A stretch of DNA of 64,000 bases from Desulfomicrobium sp. UBA5193 (GCA_002412965.1 DHWB01000004.1:186001-250000); one strand, 5' to 3'; positions 1 to 9,897 are shown, counted from the stretch's first letter. Made by a program: numbers and translations. Notes: generated by a model from the sequence alone, not told the origin.

Positions 1-2
1 CG

Positions 3-845
3 CTGATGGAACCGCTCCTGGCTTCTCCTTGGATTTGCCTTGATCAAGAGCAGCGCGCCCTGGCCCTGGCCGCTGAACGCCTTGTTCCTGATCATTTCAA
101 CGAAGTGGCCGGGCGGCGTACAGCCTACGTGGACAAAACCCTGGCAGCCGTGCACGAACGCCTGACCAAAGAAATATCTTTTTGGACAGACCGCTGGGTC
201 AAGCTCAAGGAAGATTTGGAGGCAGGCAAGGACGTACGTCTGAACATTGAAAACGCCCGCCGCACCATTGCCGACCTGGAAGGTCGTCTGGAAAATAGAA
301 AGCGGGAACTGCAGGCCATGCGACATGTGCAATCAGCTACGCCTGTGGCCATGGGTGGAGCCTTGGTTGTGCCCGGCGCGCTGCTGGCCCGCTTACGTGG
401 AGAAGCACCAGACCCGGGTCTCTTCTCCGCCGACGCCCAGGCACGAGCCCACATTGAACGGGTGGCCATGGACGCTGTTCGCAAGGCAGAGGAAGCCAGA
501 GGATGCAGAGTACTCGATGTTTCGGCACAGAAGTGCGGGTGGGACCTGACCTCCTACCCACCCGTGACGGACGGCAGGCAGCCGGAACCTCGGCATATCG
601 AGGTCAAAGGCCGCGCCAAGGGCGCTTCCACCGTCACCGTGACCCGCAATGAAATCCTCTACGGACTCAACCAGCAGGGCAAGTTCATCCTGGCCATTGT
701 CATGGTGGACGGAGACTCGTGTGATGGCCCTTATTTCGTTCACAAGCCCTTCACCCAGGAACCCGATTGGGCTGTGGCCAGCATCAATCTCGACCTGCCA
801 TCGTTGCTTGAAAGGTCGATCAATTTCAAAAAATTATCACATTGA
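3..845 (+). CDS. C-terminal part of DUF3883-domain (probably helicase) protein, 5' truncated by window edge
   Basis: The frame is open to the left edge, so this is the tail of a longer protein. About 280 residues are visible. A charged helical stretch (roughly residues 50-105 counted from the Met at position 6) leads into a C-terminal domain with GWDL (Asp about 180) and IEVKGR (Glu about 199, Lys about 201). That D...ExK spacing fits the restriction-endonuclease-like fold of DUF3883/Mrr-type domains. Such domains are commonly the C-terminus of SNF2-type helicases in phage-defence loci. The helicase motors themselves are not in the window, so the helicase call is inferred from family and context. 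It is followed by a small gene, a DUF1156 methylase and a DUF499 ATPase on the same strand, which supports membership of one defence cassette. Confidence 0.75.
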   Translation: MMEPLLASPWICLDQEQRALALAAERLVPDHFNEVAGRRTAYVDKTLAAVHERLTKEISFWTDRWVKLKEDLEAGKDVRLNIENARRTIADLEGRLENRKRELQAMRHVQSATPVAMGGALVVPGALLARLRGEAPDPGLFSADAQARAHIERVAMDAVRKAEEARGCRVLDVSAQKCGWDLTSYPPVTDGRQPEPRHIEVKGRAKGASTVTVTRNEILYGLNQQGKFILAIVMVDGDSCDGPYFVHKPFTQEPDWAVASINLDLPSLLERSINFKKLSH

Positions 846-853
846 GAGTGAGC

Positions 854-1330
854 ATGCTCCTGATCACAATTCTAAAAGAAACAGATCCCGAACGACTTGC
901 CGCCCAACAAATCTGGAATGCGCAGCTTAAAACCAAAACTCGCACGAAAAAAACAGGAGAACCAGAATATCCACCCTTCTTTCCAACATACAACAGCAAA
1001 GGTGAAATTGGTGAGTATCTGTATGTTGTCTATGATGGGTCAATTTTTGGATATGGAGTAATCGGCCACATTGAGGAAAGAGACGGAGATACAATTTGTG
1101 GTGGAATGCAAGAAGTGAATTCGAGATGGTGGTGCAGAATTACCAGAGAACTTCTAGAAATGCCATATCAAGTGCCCTGTATTGGATTCGAAGGGGCACG
1201 AACCAAAGACATCAATCTGCACGAATGCGGGCGTTCGACGGCAATCAATGTATTAAAAGGCTTGGGATTGAGAATCCCGGCCGAAGACCCTCACCCTGTG
1301 GAATTTGTGACCCGGAAAAAAGTGTCCTAA
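854..1330 (+). CDS. Small unknown protein, possibly PUA/EVE-like
   Basis: An open frame of 158 codons begins 8 bp after the DUF3883 gene stop; the start could also be TTG at 842 or GTG at 848. The protein is basic at the N-terminus (KTKTRTKK) and then has alternating strands with many Gly and aromatic residues (GEYLYVVYDGSIFGYGVIG, a WWCR motif), which look like a small beta-barrel. I do not recognise the family with confidence. A PUA/ASCH/EVE-type nucleic-acid-binding fold is a guess from the pattern. Its codon use is more AT-rich than the flanking genes, so it may be a later insertion into the cassette or an accessory subunit. Confidence 0.6.
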   Translation: MLLITILKETDPERLAAQQIWNAQLKTKTRTKKTGEPEYPPFFPTYNSKGEIGEYLYVVYDGSIFGYGVIGHIEERDGDTICGGMQEVNSRWWCRITRELLEMPYQVPCIGFEGARTKDINLHECGRSTAINVLKGLGLRIPAEDPHPVEFVTRKKVS

Positions 1331-1570
1331 CATAGCAATAATACATCATCGGGCGAGACGGGCGGTGATGCGGTCGAGCGCGGTTACCTCGTGTCCGACC
1401 GCAGTTCATGGAATCGTGCTTGGGCGGCTTCAACCCATTGCCAGTTGATGATGATTATTGGATCACGGACCACGTGAGGCAAAGCTGACCGGACGCGTTT
1501 TATAAGCAACAAGATGTCATTCCACGGCCGATACGCGATTTTTAGCATCAATAAGGACACAACAAGCACC

Positions 1571-4450
1571 ATGACCGTCAAATCACCCAAGAAGCTCATT
1601 GAAGTGGCCCTGCCCCTTGACAAAATCAATGAGGCCGCGGCGCGGGAGAAATCCATCCGCCACGGGCATCCGTCCACCCTGCATCTGTGGTGGGCCAGGC
1701 GACCCTTGGCTGCAGCTCGGGCCGTTATCTTCGCCCAGATGGTCAATGACCCTGGCTATCAGCAGGGCGGCGGGTTCAAGTATGGCATGAACAAAATTGA
1801 TGCGGCCAAAGAGCGACAGCGTCTGTTTCGGATCATGGAAAAGCTGGTCTTATGGGAAAACACCACCAACGAAGAAGTGCTGGAAGAAGCACGGGCCGAA
1901 ATCCGGCGCAGTTGGCGTGAGGTCTGCGAACTGAACAAGGACCATCCCCAGGCGGCGGATCTGTTCAACCCGGATCAGCTACCAGCCTTCCACGACCCTT
2001 TCGCGGGCGGCGGAGCCCTGCCCTTGGAGGCCCAGCGCCTCGGGCTAACCGCCTATGCATCAGACCTAAACCCCGTGGCCGTGACCATTAACAAGGCGAT
2101 GATCGAGATTCCTCCCAAGTTCGCAGGCCGCTCGCCCGTAGGGCCGCTGCCAAAGGGCGAGAAGAAGATGGTCGGACGCATGTGGCCAGGAGCCACAGGC
2201 TTGGCTGAGGACGTGCGCCGCTATGGGAACTGGATGCGGGAGGAGGCCGAGAAACGCATCGGCCATCTGTATCCGCCCGTAGAAATCACCGAGGCCATGG
2301 CCAAGGACCGCCCGGATCTGAAGCCATACATCGGCCATAAGCTGACCGTCATCGCCTGGCTCTGGGCTCGGACCGTCAAGAGTCCCAACCCGGCCTTCAA
2401 CCATGTCCATGTGCCTCTGGCCTCGACCTTTGTCCTGTCCAGTAAGGCCGGCAAGGAAGTCTATGTAAAGCCTGCGGTGGAGGGCGATCAGTATCGATTT
2501 GAGGTCAAGGTGGGCACACCGCTGGAGGGTAGTAAGGAAGGGACCAAGCTATCGCGCGGGGCAAACTTTCGATGCTTGATGTCAGGTATTTCTATTGAAT
2601 CAAAGCATATTTACTCAGAGGCTAATGCTGGGCGCATGGGTGCTCGGCTCATGGCCATTGTCGCAGAAGGCGATCGAGGTAGGATTTACCTAGCGCCCAC
2701 GGATCTCCATGAGAACGTAATTGAACAAGCGCGACCAGACTGGAAGCCTGAAGTTGCCATGCCAGATAATCCGCGCTGGTTTTCACCGCCTCTGTACGGA
2801 CTCAAATCCTACGGCGATCTATTTACCCCCCGTCAACTCGTGGCCCTGACCACCTTTTCCGATCTGGTGCAGGAGGCCCGCGCCAAGGTTCTGGCTGATG
2901 CCGTAAAAGCAGGCTTGCCCGACGATGGCCAAGGTGTGGATGCTGGTGGCATCGGGGCTGCAGCGTATGCGGATGCGGTGGCGGTGTATTTGAGTTTCGC
3001 GCTGAGCAAAGTTGCCAATATTGGTTCGTCAATAGCGTCTTGGATGAATGACCGTGGGGCATTTCGTGAAACTTTTGCTCGTCAAGCAATCCCAATGGTT
3101 TGGGATTATGCTGAAGCAAATTCGTTTGCGGACGCCGGAGGCAGTCTTGAAACCGCATTAGAAAAAGGGGCAATGTCAATTCGTGATTTCCCAAAATGCG
3201 GCCAAGGTATCTCAGTTCAGCAAGATGCGCAGTCACAAATAATCAGTAGTGGAAAAATTGTCTCCACCGACCCTCCTTACTACGACAACATCGGATATGC
3301 AGACTTATCCGACTTTTTCTATGTCTGGCTACGTAAATCCCTGAAGCCCATCTATCCAGGCCTGTATGCCACTGTGGCCGTGCCCAAGACCGAGGAGCTG
3401 GTGGCCACACCCTACCGCCACGGCGGCAAAGCCGAGGCAGAAGCATTTTTTCTGGACGGCATGACCAAAGCCATACGCAATCTAGCCGAGTTGGCCCACC
3501 CGGCCTTTCCCGTGACTATATATTACGCTTTCAAGCAGGCTGAGACCAAGGGCGAAGCCGGTACCCACAGCACGGGTTGGGAAACTTTTCTGGCAGCTGT
3601 GCTTTCGGCTGGATTTGCACTTACGGGAACTTGGCCAGTTCGCACGGAAGGCGCCGGACGAATGATCGCAAGTGGCACCAACGCCTTGGCCTCGTCCATT
3701 GTTTTGGTCTGCCGTAAACGCCCGACCGACGCGTTGACTATCTCCCGCCGCGAGTTCATCCGTGAACTGAACGCGGTTTTGCCCGAAGCCCTGGACGAAA
3801 TGACCCGTGGCACGGGCGCGGATTCTCCGGTGGCTCCGGTCGACTTGTCTCAGGCCATAATCGGCCCGGGCATGGCCATTTTTAGCAAATACGCCGCAGT
3901 GCTCGAAGCAGACGGTTCTTCCATGACCGTTCGCACAGCCTTGCAGCTCATCAACCGTTTCCTGGCCGAAGATGATTTCGACCATGACACACAGTTCTGT
4001 CTGCACTGGTTCGAACAATATGGCTGGTCTATTGGAGAATATGGGCAGGCCGACAACCTGTCTCGTGCCAAAGGCACGAGTGTTGACGGCATCCGAGACG
4101 CGGGAGTGCTGGAAAGTGGTGGAGGCAAGGTGCGCTTGTACCGCTGGGCCGAATACGCGGTGGACTGGAACCCGGCCACGGACACCCGTCTGCCTGTCTG
4201 GGAAGCCCTGCACCAGCTCATCCGCGTTCTGCGCCAACAGGGTGAAAATCCGGCAGGCAAGGTCCTGGCGGCAGTACGCCAGCATTCCGATGCCATCCGC
4301 CAGCTGGCCTACCGCCTCTACACCCTGTGCGAGCGTAAGGGCTGGGCCGAGGACGCCCGCGCCTACAACGAACTGATCACAAGCTGGGACAATATCGACA
4401 AGGCCGCCAGCAAGACCACGGGTGAACGCCACCTGAGCCTGAACATCTAG
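1571..4450 (+). CDS. DUF1156-family DNA methyltransferase
   Basis: This large protein (959 aa) begins with the characteristic DUF1156 N-terminus: KKLIEVALPL, then REKSIRHGHPSTLHLWWARR. A SAM-binding motif I, DPFAGGG, lies at residues 142-148, and the amino-methylase catalytic motif DPPYYDN at 567-573, so it is predicted to methylate an exocyclic amine (N6-adenine or N4-cytosine). I chose the ATG at 1571, next to the conserved N-terminus, over an in-frame ATG at 1514 that would add 19 unrelated residues. It lies 9 bp upstream of the DUF499 ATPase gene, so the two are probably cotranscribed. In such loci the methylase is thought to mark self DNA; that role is inferred here. Confidence 0.88.
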   Translation: MTVKSPKKLIEVALPLDKINEAAAREKSIRHGHPSTLHLWWARRPLAAARAVIFAQMVNDPGYQQGGGFKYGMNKIDAAKERQRLFRIMEKLVLWENTTNEEVLEEARAEIRRSWREVCELNKDHPQAADLFNPDQLPAFHDPFAGGGALPLEAQRLGLTAYASDLNPVAVTINKAMIEIPPKFAGRSPVGPLPKGEKKMVGRMWPGATGLAEDVRRYGNWMREEAEKRIGHLYPPVEITEAMAKDRPDLKPYIGHKLTVIAWLWARTVKSPNPAFNHVHVPLASTFVLSSKAGKEVYVKPAVEGDQYRFEVKVGTPLEGSKEGTKLSRGANFRCLMSGISIESKHIYSEANAGRMGARLMAIVAEGDRGRIYLAPTDLHENVIEQARPDWKPEVAMPDNPRWFSPPLYGLKSYGDLFTPRQLVALTTFSDLVQEARAKVLADAVKAGLPDDGQGVDAGGIGAAAYADAVAVYLSFALSKVANIGSSIASWMNDRGAFRETFARQAIPMVWDYAEANSFADAGGSLETALEKGAMSIRDFPKCGQGISVQQDAQSQIISSGKIVSTDPPYYDNIGYADLSDFFYVWLRKSLKPIYPGLYATVAVPKTEELVATPYRHGGKAEAEAFFLDGMTKAIRNLAELAHPAFPVTIYYAFKQAETKGEAGTHSTGWETFLAAVLSAGFALTGTWPVRTEGAGRMIASGTNALASSIVLVCRKRPTDALTISRREFIRELNAVLPEALDEMTRGTGADSPVAPVDLSQAIIGPGMAIFSKYAAVLEADGSSMTVRTALQLINRFLAEDDFDHDTQFCLHWFEQYGWSIGEYGQADNLSRAKGTSVDGIRDAGVLESGGGKVRLYRWAEYAVDWNPATDTRLPVWEALHQLIRVLRQQGENPAGKVLAAVRQHSDAIRQLAYRLYTLCERKGWAEDARAYNELITSWDNIDKAASKTTGERHLSLNI

Positions 4451-4459
4451 GAGATCATC

Positions 4460-7318
4460 ATGACCCTCAAACCCTGGCGTGAAATCGTTTTGCCCCACCC
4501 AGACGTTCTGGAAGGGACCTTCCTGCAATCGGAATTTGCGGCCGACATCACCGCCGTGGCCACGGGCCAGGCTCCACGAGAGTATCAAGACGCCCGCGCC
4601 TTTTTCGAGCGCACCTACATCACCGAGGGCATGCGTCATCTGCTGGTCTCCGTAGTTCAGCGTCTTTCCGGCCAGGGCGGCGACCCGGTCATCCAGCTCC
4701 AGACATCCTTTGGCGGTGGCAAGACCCACACCATGCTGGCCGTGTACCACATGGCCACCAGAACCTGCTCCCTGAACGACATGGCCGGTATCCCGGCCCT
4801 GCTAGACCGGAGCGGACTCATGCACCTGCCCACGGCCAATGTGGCTGTGCTGGACGGCACGGCCCATGCCCCTGGCCAAGCCTGGACCCGTGGCCAGCAG
4901 ACCATCCGCACCCTGTGGGGCGAACTGGCCTGGCAGCTGGGCGGTGCTGACGCCTATGGGATGGTGGCCTCGGCCGACGCGAGTGGCACCTCACCGGGCA
5001 AGGACGTGCTGCGCGTCCTGCTGGAGCGCTTTGCCCCGTGTGTGGTCCTCATGGACGAGTTGGTGGCCTACATTCGCCAGTTTCCCGAGGGGCAGGCATT
5101 AAGCGGCGGCACCTTCGACAGCAACCTGTCCTTTGTGCAGGCCCTGACCGAAGCAGCCAAGCTGGTGCCAACGGCCATCATCCTGGCCTCCCTGCCGGAG
5201 TCGGAAATTGAGGCCGGCAGCCAGCGCGGCCAAAACGCCCTCTATGCCCTGGAAAAAACCTTCGGCCGTGTCCAGGCCCTGTGGAAGCCCGTAGGCGTGG
5301 AGGAATCCTTCGAGATCGTGCGGCGCAGGCTGTTCGAACAGGTGCACGACCCAGCCGGCCGCGACGCGGTCTGCCGCTCTTTTGCCGAGACCTACGTTGC
5401 CGAGGGAGCCAAATTCCCGGGCATCACACACGAAGCTCGCTATCAGGACCGCCTGCTCCAAGCCTATCCGATCCATCCGGAAGTTTTTGACCGCCTCTAC
5501 GAGGACTGGAGCACCCTGGACAGCTTCCAACGCACGCGTGGGGTCCTAAAGTTCATGGCCCTGGTAATTTTTCGCCTGTGGCAGGACAATAACCGCGATT
5601 TCATGATCCTGCCCGGCAGCATTCCGCTTTGTGATCCCAAGGTGCGCGGCGAACTGACTGCCTATCTCTCTGCTACGCCTGGCTGGGATGCAGTCATCGA
5701 CCGCGATGTGGACAGCGAACGGGCCGAGACGACACTGCTCGAAACGCGCGAGCCGCGCTTTGGTACCTGCAACGCCGCCCGCCGTGTGGCCCGGACCGTG
5801 TTTTTGGGCAGCGCTCCTGCTGCCACGGCGCATAAGCCAGGCATCCGAGGACTGGACCGCGCCCGCATCCTGCTGGGGTGCATGCAGCCGGGCCAGACCG
5901 TGTCTCTGTATGCTGATGCACTGAGTCGATTAGCCGACCGTCTGCAGTACATGAATGCTTCAGGCGACAGCACTCAAGATGCGACCCGGTTCTGGTTTGA
6001 TGTCCGCGCAAACCTTCGCCGAGAAATGGAAGACCGTAAAAATCGGTTCAATGACAAAAACGAAATCACGGCCAAGTTGGCTGCGGTGCTAAAAAAACTG
6101 ACCAAGGGCCTGGACGTGATAGACGGCGTGCACATCTTCACAACGCACGGCGACGTTCCTGACGACGAAAGCCTCCGCTTGGTTGTGCTGCCGCCGGATC
6201 ATTTTTATTCAAAAAGCAATGCTCGCGAAGTGCATGATGAAGTGTTGAACTACCTGCAATGGAACGGGACCAAGCCCAGATACAAAGGTAATCGGCTGCT
6301 TTTTCTCGCTCCTGATCATGGCTCGTGGGGGCGCTTGCAGGACGCCATCCGCACGGCCTTGGCCTGGGCCAGCATCATGGATGACATCCAGGCCGGACGC
6401 ATCAACATTGACCGTGCCCAGGAAGCCCAAGCAAAACGTGAGCACGAGTCGGCCGAAAATGTCCTGCCCAGGGCTGTGCGGGAATGCCACAAATGGCTCC
6501 TCTGCCCAGTGCTGTTTAAGCCCACGGACACGACGCCCGAAATCGAATCCTACCCTGTGTCCACGGCAGGTAACTCACTTCCCATGGAAATTGAGCGCAT
6601 CTGCCGCGACAACGAGTTGATCATCACTGAATGGTCACCCATCCATCTGCGGGGCAAACTCCAAGAACTCTACTGGAAAAATGACAACGTCGCGTTGCAG
6701 GCCCAGACCTTCTGGGAGGACAGCCAAAAATTCTTATACCTGCCCCGCCTGCGAGGGCGCCACGTGCTGGAAAAGGCCATCAAGGCTGGAGCCGGCAGCA
6801 CAGACTTTTTTGGGACAGCCTACGGACAGAAGGACTGCGTGTACGAAGGGTTTCAGTTCGGCAACGGCAACGTGCAGGTGGACGGAACCTTGCTCCTGAT
6901 CGAACCGGTAGCAGCTCGGGCCTATGCAGACCAACTGAAGCCGATAACTGGCATCCCAGTTTACCCCACGAGTCCGGGCTCAGGCACCACTCCAATTGGA
7001 GTCCAAGAACCACCCCCAGGGGTGCCGACAGTGGGTACGCCGCCGACAACAACCAATCCGCCACAATCAGGAACAACAACATCGACAGCAAAATCCTTCC
7101 ATGGCTGCGCGGAGATCAGCCCCAGCGCGGCCAAGGCGCGACTCATTGATTTGGCTGAAGAGATCATCGCCGTCCTGGGCCAAGACCCCAATGCCGAAAT
7201 CCGTGTGAATCTTGAAATACACGCTGACTACCCTAACGGTGCTTCTGACCAGATCAAGCGGGCCGTAACGTTAAATGCCAAGATGCTGGGACTGAAGACG
7301 GCTGAGTGGGAGGGGTAG
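4460..7318 (+). CDS. DUF499-family AAA+ ATPase
   Basis: This 952-aa protein has a Walker A motif FGGGKTHT at about residues 84-91 and a Walker B VVLMDEL with Asp at about 199. Both fit the DUF499 family of large AAA+ ATPases that accompany DUF1156 methylases. A Pro/Thr/Gly-rich linker at about residues 835-880 separates the ATPase body from a small C-terminal domain. The start has a GGAG ribosome site directly after the methylase stop. It probably supplies the motor of the defence complex, together with the upstream DUF3883 protein. A DUF3780-type gene, which I recall as frequent in related loci, is not seen between the methylase and the ATPase. Confidence 0.88.
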   Translation: MTLKPWREIVLPHPDVLEGTFLQSEFAADITAVATGQAPREYQDARAFFERTYITEGMRHLLVSVVQRLSGQGGDPVIQLQTSFGGGKTHTMLAVYHMATRTCSLNDMAGIPALLDRSGLMHLPTANVAVLDGTAHAPGQAWTRGQQTIRTLWGELAWQLGGADAYGMVASADASGTSPGKDVLRVLLERFAPCVVLMDELVAYIRQFPEGQALSGGTFDSNLSFVQALTEAAKLVPTAIILASLPESEIEAGSQRGQNALYALEKTFGRVQALWKPVGVEESFEIVRRRLFEQVHDPAGRDAVCRSFAETYVAEGAKFPGITHEARYQDRLLQAYPIHPEVFDRLYEDWSTLDSFQRTRGVLKFMALVIFRLWQDNNRDFMILPGSIPLCDPKVRGELTAYLSATPGWDAVIDRDVDSERAETTLLETREPRFGTCNAARRVARTVFLGSAPAATAHKPGIRGLDRARILLGCMQPGQTVSLYADALSRLADRLQYMNASGDSTQDATRFWFDVRANLRREMEDRKNRFNDKNEITAKLAAVLKKLTKGLDVIDGVHIFTTHGDVPDDESLRLVVLPPDHFYSKSNAREVHDEVLNYLQWNGTKPRYKGNRLLFLAPDHGSWGRLQDAIRTALAWASIMDDIQAGRINIDRAQEAQAKREHESAENVLPRAVRECHKWLLCPVLFKPTDTTPEIESYPVSTAGNSLPMEIERICRDNELIITEWSPIHLRGKLQELYWKNDNVALQAQTFWEDSQKFLYLPRLRGRHVLEKAIKAGAGSTDFFGTAYGQKDCVYEGFQFGNGNVQVDGTLLLIEPVAARAYADQLKPITGIPVYPTSPGSGTTPIGVQEPPPGVPTVGTPPTTTNPPQSGTTTSTAKSFHGCAEISPSAAKARLIDLAEEIIAVLGQDPNAEIRVNLEIHADYPNGASDQIKRAVTLNAKMLGLKTAEWEG

Positions 7319-7698
7319 TGCTTTATCTAAAGGGAGGCCGGCTGCAATCAAGAAGGGGCTGTGGAAGGAATGGCGTGCTTGGCCAAACAATGTGACTGAG
7401 GCTTTCCGAGAAGGAATACGCAGTTCTAAATGCGATTATGTTTATATTTTCAATTAACAAAAGCTGTTAGCTGCGAATGACTAACCCCGAAAGTCGAGAT
7501 GATTACATGACTTTCTCAACACCGATTACGGCTCGTATGGCGGCCATGTCAATTTTAGGATCTGACTTCGGATGATTTTTCAACACGCTTTTGGGTGCCA
7601 TGAACTGTAAGATGTAAGAAAAGCCCCCCGGGCGGAAGAACTCATTGTTTGCAGCACCTAGACCATTTCGTAGCCAACATGGGATACGGACCCGTGGC
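7319..7698. other. Intergenic region, no gene seen
   Basis: This 380-bp stretch lies between the DUF499 gene and the convergent minus-strand genes. It has mixed, partly AT-rich composition, no frame with a ribosome site and no convincing hairpin-plus-T terminator. It may hold debris from the joining of the defence cargo to the replication part of the island. Confidence 0.5.
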
Positions 7699-8103
7699 TT
7701 ATATCGCTGCTACCGCGTTCGCCCAGTCCAGCAGGGTTATCTCGTCGTACCAGTCCGGCTTCGGCCGGTTCGGTTTTAGGGGGAAGTCCTTCCTGCTCAC
7801 GTCCGCCAGATCGTAAATCCTGGCCATCAACTCGGGCCTGTCCAGCAGGTTGTAAATCTCCTGTCTGTTCGCCTTCTCCAACTCCTTCCGGTCGACGTAT
7901 GGGTCGATCAGCCCCGCTTCGTCCAGCGTCGTTAGAAAGTGCCTGACTTCCCACTCCGGGTCGGCCGACTGAAGTATCAGTTCCCGCAGTCGCACTTCCA
8001 CTAGCGCTCTGAGATTCAGCAGGCCCGCGAGTTCCGTCCATCCCTCCGGAAACATCAGCGTCACCGCTACGGACTCCGACTCCGGCACCCATGTGTTGTT
8101 CAT
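7699..8103 (-). CDS. Hypothetical protein, island cargo
   Basis: A 134-aa frame has a strong ribosome site (GGAGGAG, 8 nt before ATG). It is an acidic, helix-rich soluble protein with motifs such as PEWEVRHFLTTLDEAGLID and a WYDE near the C-terminus; no signal peptide or membrane segment is seen. The composition and ribosome site argue that it is a real gene, but I do not recognise the family. It sits just downstream of another unrecognised minus-strand gene (8308-8909), and the two may be a pair. Confidence 0.65.
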   Translation of the reverse strand: MNNTWVPESESVAVTLMFPEGWTELAGLLNLRALVEVRLRELILQSADPEWEVRHFLTTLDEAGLIDPYVDRKELEKANRQEIYNLLDRPELMARIYDLADVSRKDFPLKPNRPKPDWYDEITLLDWANAVAAI

Positions 8104-8307
8104 TGAATTTCTCCTCCAGGGCTTCGAATGATTCTTTGCGTTACAAGGTGAGAGGTGCGTTTGTTTCCGAATGAGTAGTGAGATTGTGTGACCAGTTCTT
8201 TGCAGGCCGCTAGAACTTGATTTTATGATTCTTCTGATTCAAACTTTTCAAAGTCATTGGCCAAGCCTGCCAACTTGGGATGAAAATAACGGAGCTACTG
8301 AAGAGAG

Positions 8308-8909
8308 TTAGAATATGATCCGCCGTTCCCCTCGGATAGGCAGCGAGAACAGGCGATCGGACTCGCCGCGGATGTCGGCCTCGGGAACTTCCTCTGTGAG
8401 TATCTGCGCCCAAACGTCGAGGGCTGTTCCGTTCTTGCCAACGATGTTCAGCCCAAAGCGCGACCGGAGCCACTGCGCCCCGTCGTTGCCGTGCTGGCTG
8501 ATGAGAAGGCCGGGATAAATACCTCCGCCCTTGATGATGCGACCAACGGTCCTGGCGTACATGCGCTGCCGTACAGCCTGAACATGGGAACTGGCGATAA
8601 GTTCCTGCCTGCTGGCGGAAATGACATACTCCGGATCTTCAACGTCGAGCGCCCTGATCTGGTCGACTTCGTCCTGGGTCAGCGCGCCGTCAGCTACGAG
8701 CCGGTCGTGGAGCCCTTCGACGTGGCGGGAGACTTCATCGTAGGTTGGTTCAACTTGTCCAAGATTGCCCTCTGTAACTCCGGGCTGAAGTCCCGCAGGA
8801 ACTCCGCTTGAAAGAGCTTCTGATACGGCTCCGACTTGCCCAAAATTTCCTTGCTCAATGCGCTCGCCATTGAATCCACCCACAGCGTTGCCCGCGCCTG
8901 CCTGTCCAT
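8308..8909 (-). pseudogene. Hypothetical protein interrupted by a frameshift
   Basis: Translation starting at 8909, after a good ribosome site (GGAGGG), gives a convincing N-terminus (MDRQARATLWVDSMAS, then SPELQRAILDKLNQPT). It runs off-frame near 8738-8745. The -1 frame then continues with equally protein-like sequence (YDEVSRHVEGLHDRL, later GGGIYPGLLISQHG) to a stop at 8308. Joined, the product is about 200 aa. One base appears to be missing. No slippery heptamer is visible, so a mutation or sequencing error is likelier than programmed shifting. The alternative start at 8985 in the second frame gives low-complexity Gly-rich sequence and no good ribosome site. The function is not recognised. 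Confidence 0.6.
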
Positions 8910-9027
8910 AACTGCCCTCCATTAAGGGGGAGAAGATTTGCCTACTGACCCAAAAAAAACTTCTTCCACCTGAACTACAAATCATCGGTATTTCTGGCCG
9001 TGTGGGCCACTACCCCCATGAGGATGG

Positions 9028-9723
9028 CTAATTCTCAGACCCAACAGGGATTTCTGGTCCGCAAACCTCAGATAAAATATTATTAATCGACTTTATGAAC
9101 CCAAAAAATAAAGGCCCAGAATGCATTTTTAAATAGTCACAAAGCAAATATCTATATCTGCATGCATCATAATCTTTCCATCTAGACGAAATATCTAATA
9201 TTCGAGAGCACATCAACATGCGATCTGCCAAGATGCCCGTCACATCATCAGTTTTTTTTCTATATAAATATTTAATTTCTTCAAATATTTCGTTAATAGC
9301 GACTTCATTATATAAATCGCAATACGTTTTTTTTATAAAATCAACAGCGCTTTCAAGGTCTATATATAACATTTCCACGTCAGACTCGAAATCAGATGTC
9401 ACATCGTGAGACGTTGTTTTCTTATGATTATCAATAAGATATTCAACGTGTGTAAAAATACAGTTCATATAAAACATTGCTAACTCTAAAGACAACAAAT
9501 CAATATTTGATTTTTCTATAATTTTTTTGAAATGACAAATTTCAGACATTCTATCTATTTCAATAAAACAAATTTGAAGCGTAGCGACACCTATAATAAC
9601 ATCAATTTTATCACTATCCATTTCATATAATAACCTATCAAACAAATTGTCTTTCCCAAAATAATCTTTGATTTCATTCTTCACTGGGAGAAGAACTTCA
9701 TATTCAAGATATATATTTCTCAT
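9028..9723 (-). CDS. AT-rich hypothetical protein, probable recent acquisition
   Basis: This 231-aa frame is strikingly AT-rich compared with everything around it and has poly-A/T flanks (9724-9900). The protein is acidic and rich in Ile, Asp and Tyr, mostly helical, with no signal peptide and no motif I recognise. Several cysteines are scattered, with no metal-binding spacing. The ribosome site is weak (TGAG). It looks like a foreign morphon-type cargo gene; defence or anti-phage roles are common for such genes, but nothing in the sequence proves one here. Confidence 0.6.
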   Translation of the reverse strand: MRNIYLEYEVLLPVKNEIKDYFGKDNLFDRLLYEMDSDKIDVIIGVATLQICFIEIDRMSEICHFKKIIEKSNIDLLSLELAMFYMNCIFTHVEYLIDNHKKTTSHDVTSDFESDVEMLYIDLESAVDFIKKTYCDLYNEVAINEIFEEIKYLYRKKTDDVTGILADRMLMCSRILDISSRWKDYDACRYRYLLCDYLKMHSGPLFFGFIKSINNILSEVCGPEIPVGSEN

Positions 9724-9897
9724 TATTAACTCATATTTTATTAAAATACATATTTTTAAATTATTAATTCATCATTAAATACAAAATAAAACAAAAAAAT
9801 TAATTTAATTTATTTCCAAATATGACAAAATAAATTCTGAACGACTTGTGATAACTCCATGAATCGAGGACTTGTCTTATTCCGAAAAGGACAGTTA

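Noticed and set aside
3482..4750. 422-codon minus-strand frame spanning the DUF1156/DUF499 junction
   Set aside because: It runs antisense across two well-supported genes and their boundary, with no ribosome site.
8738..8745. Programmed -1 frameshift in the 8308-8909 gene
   Set aside because: No X-XXY-YYZ slippery heptamer or downstream structure was seen, so a mutation or error is preferred.
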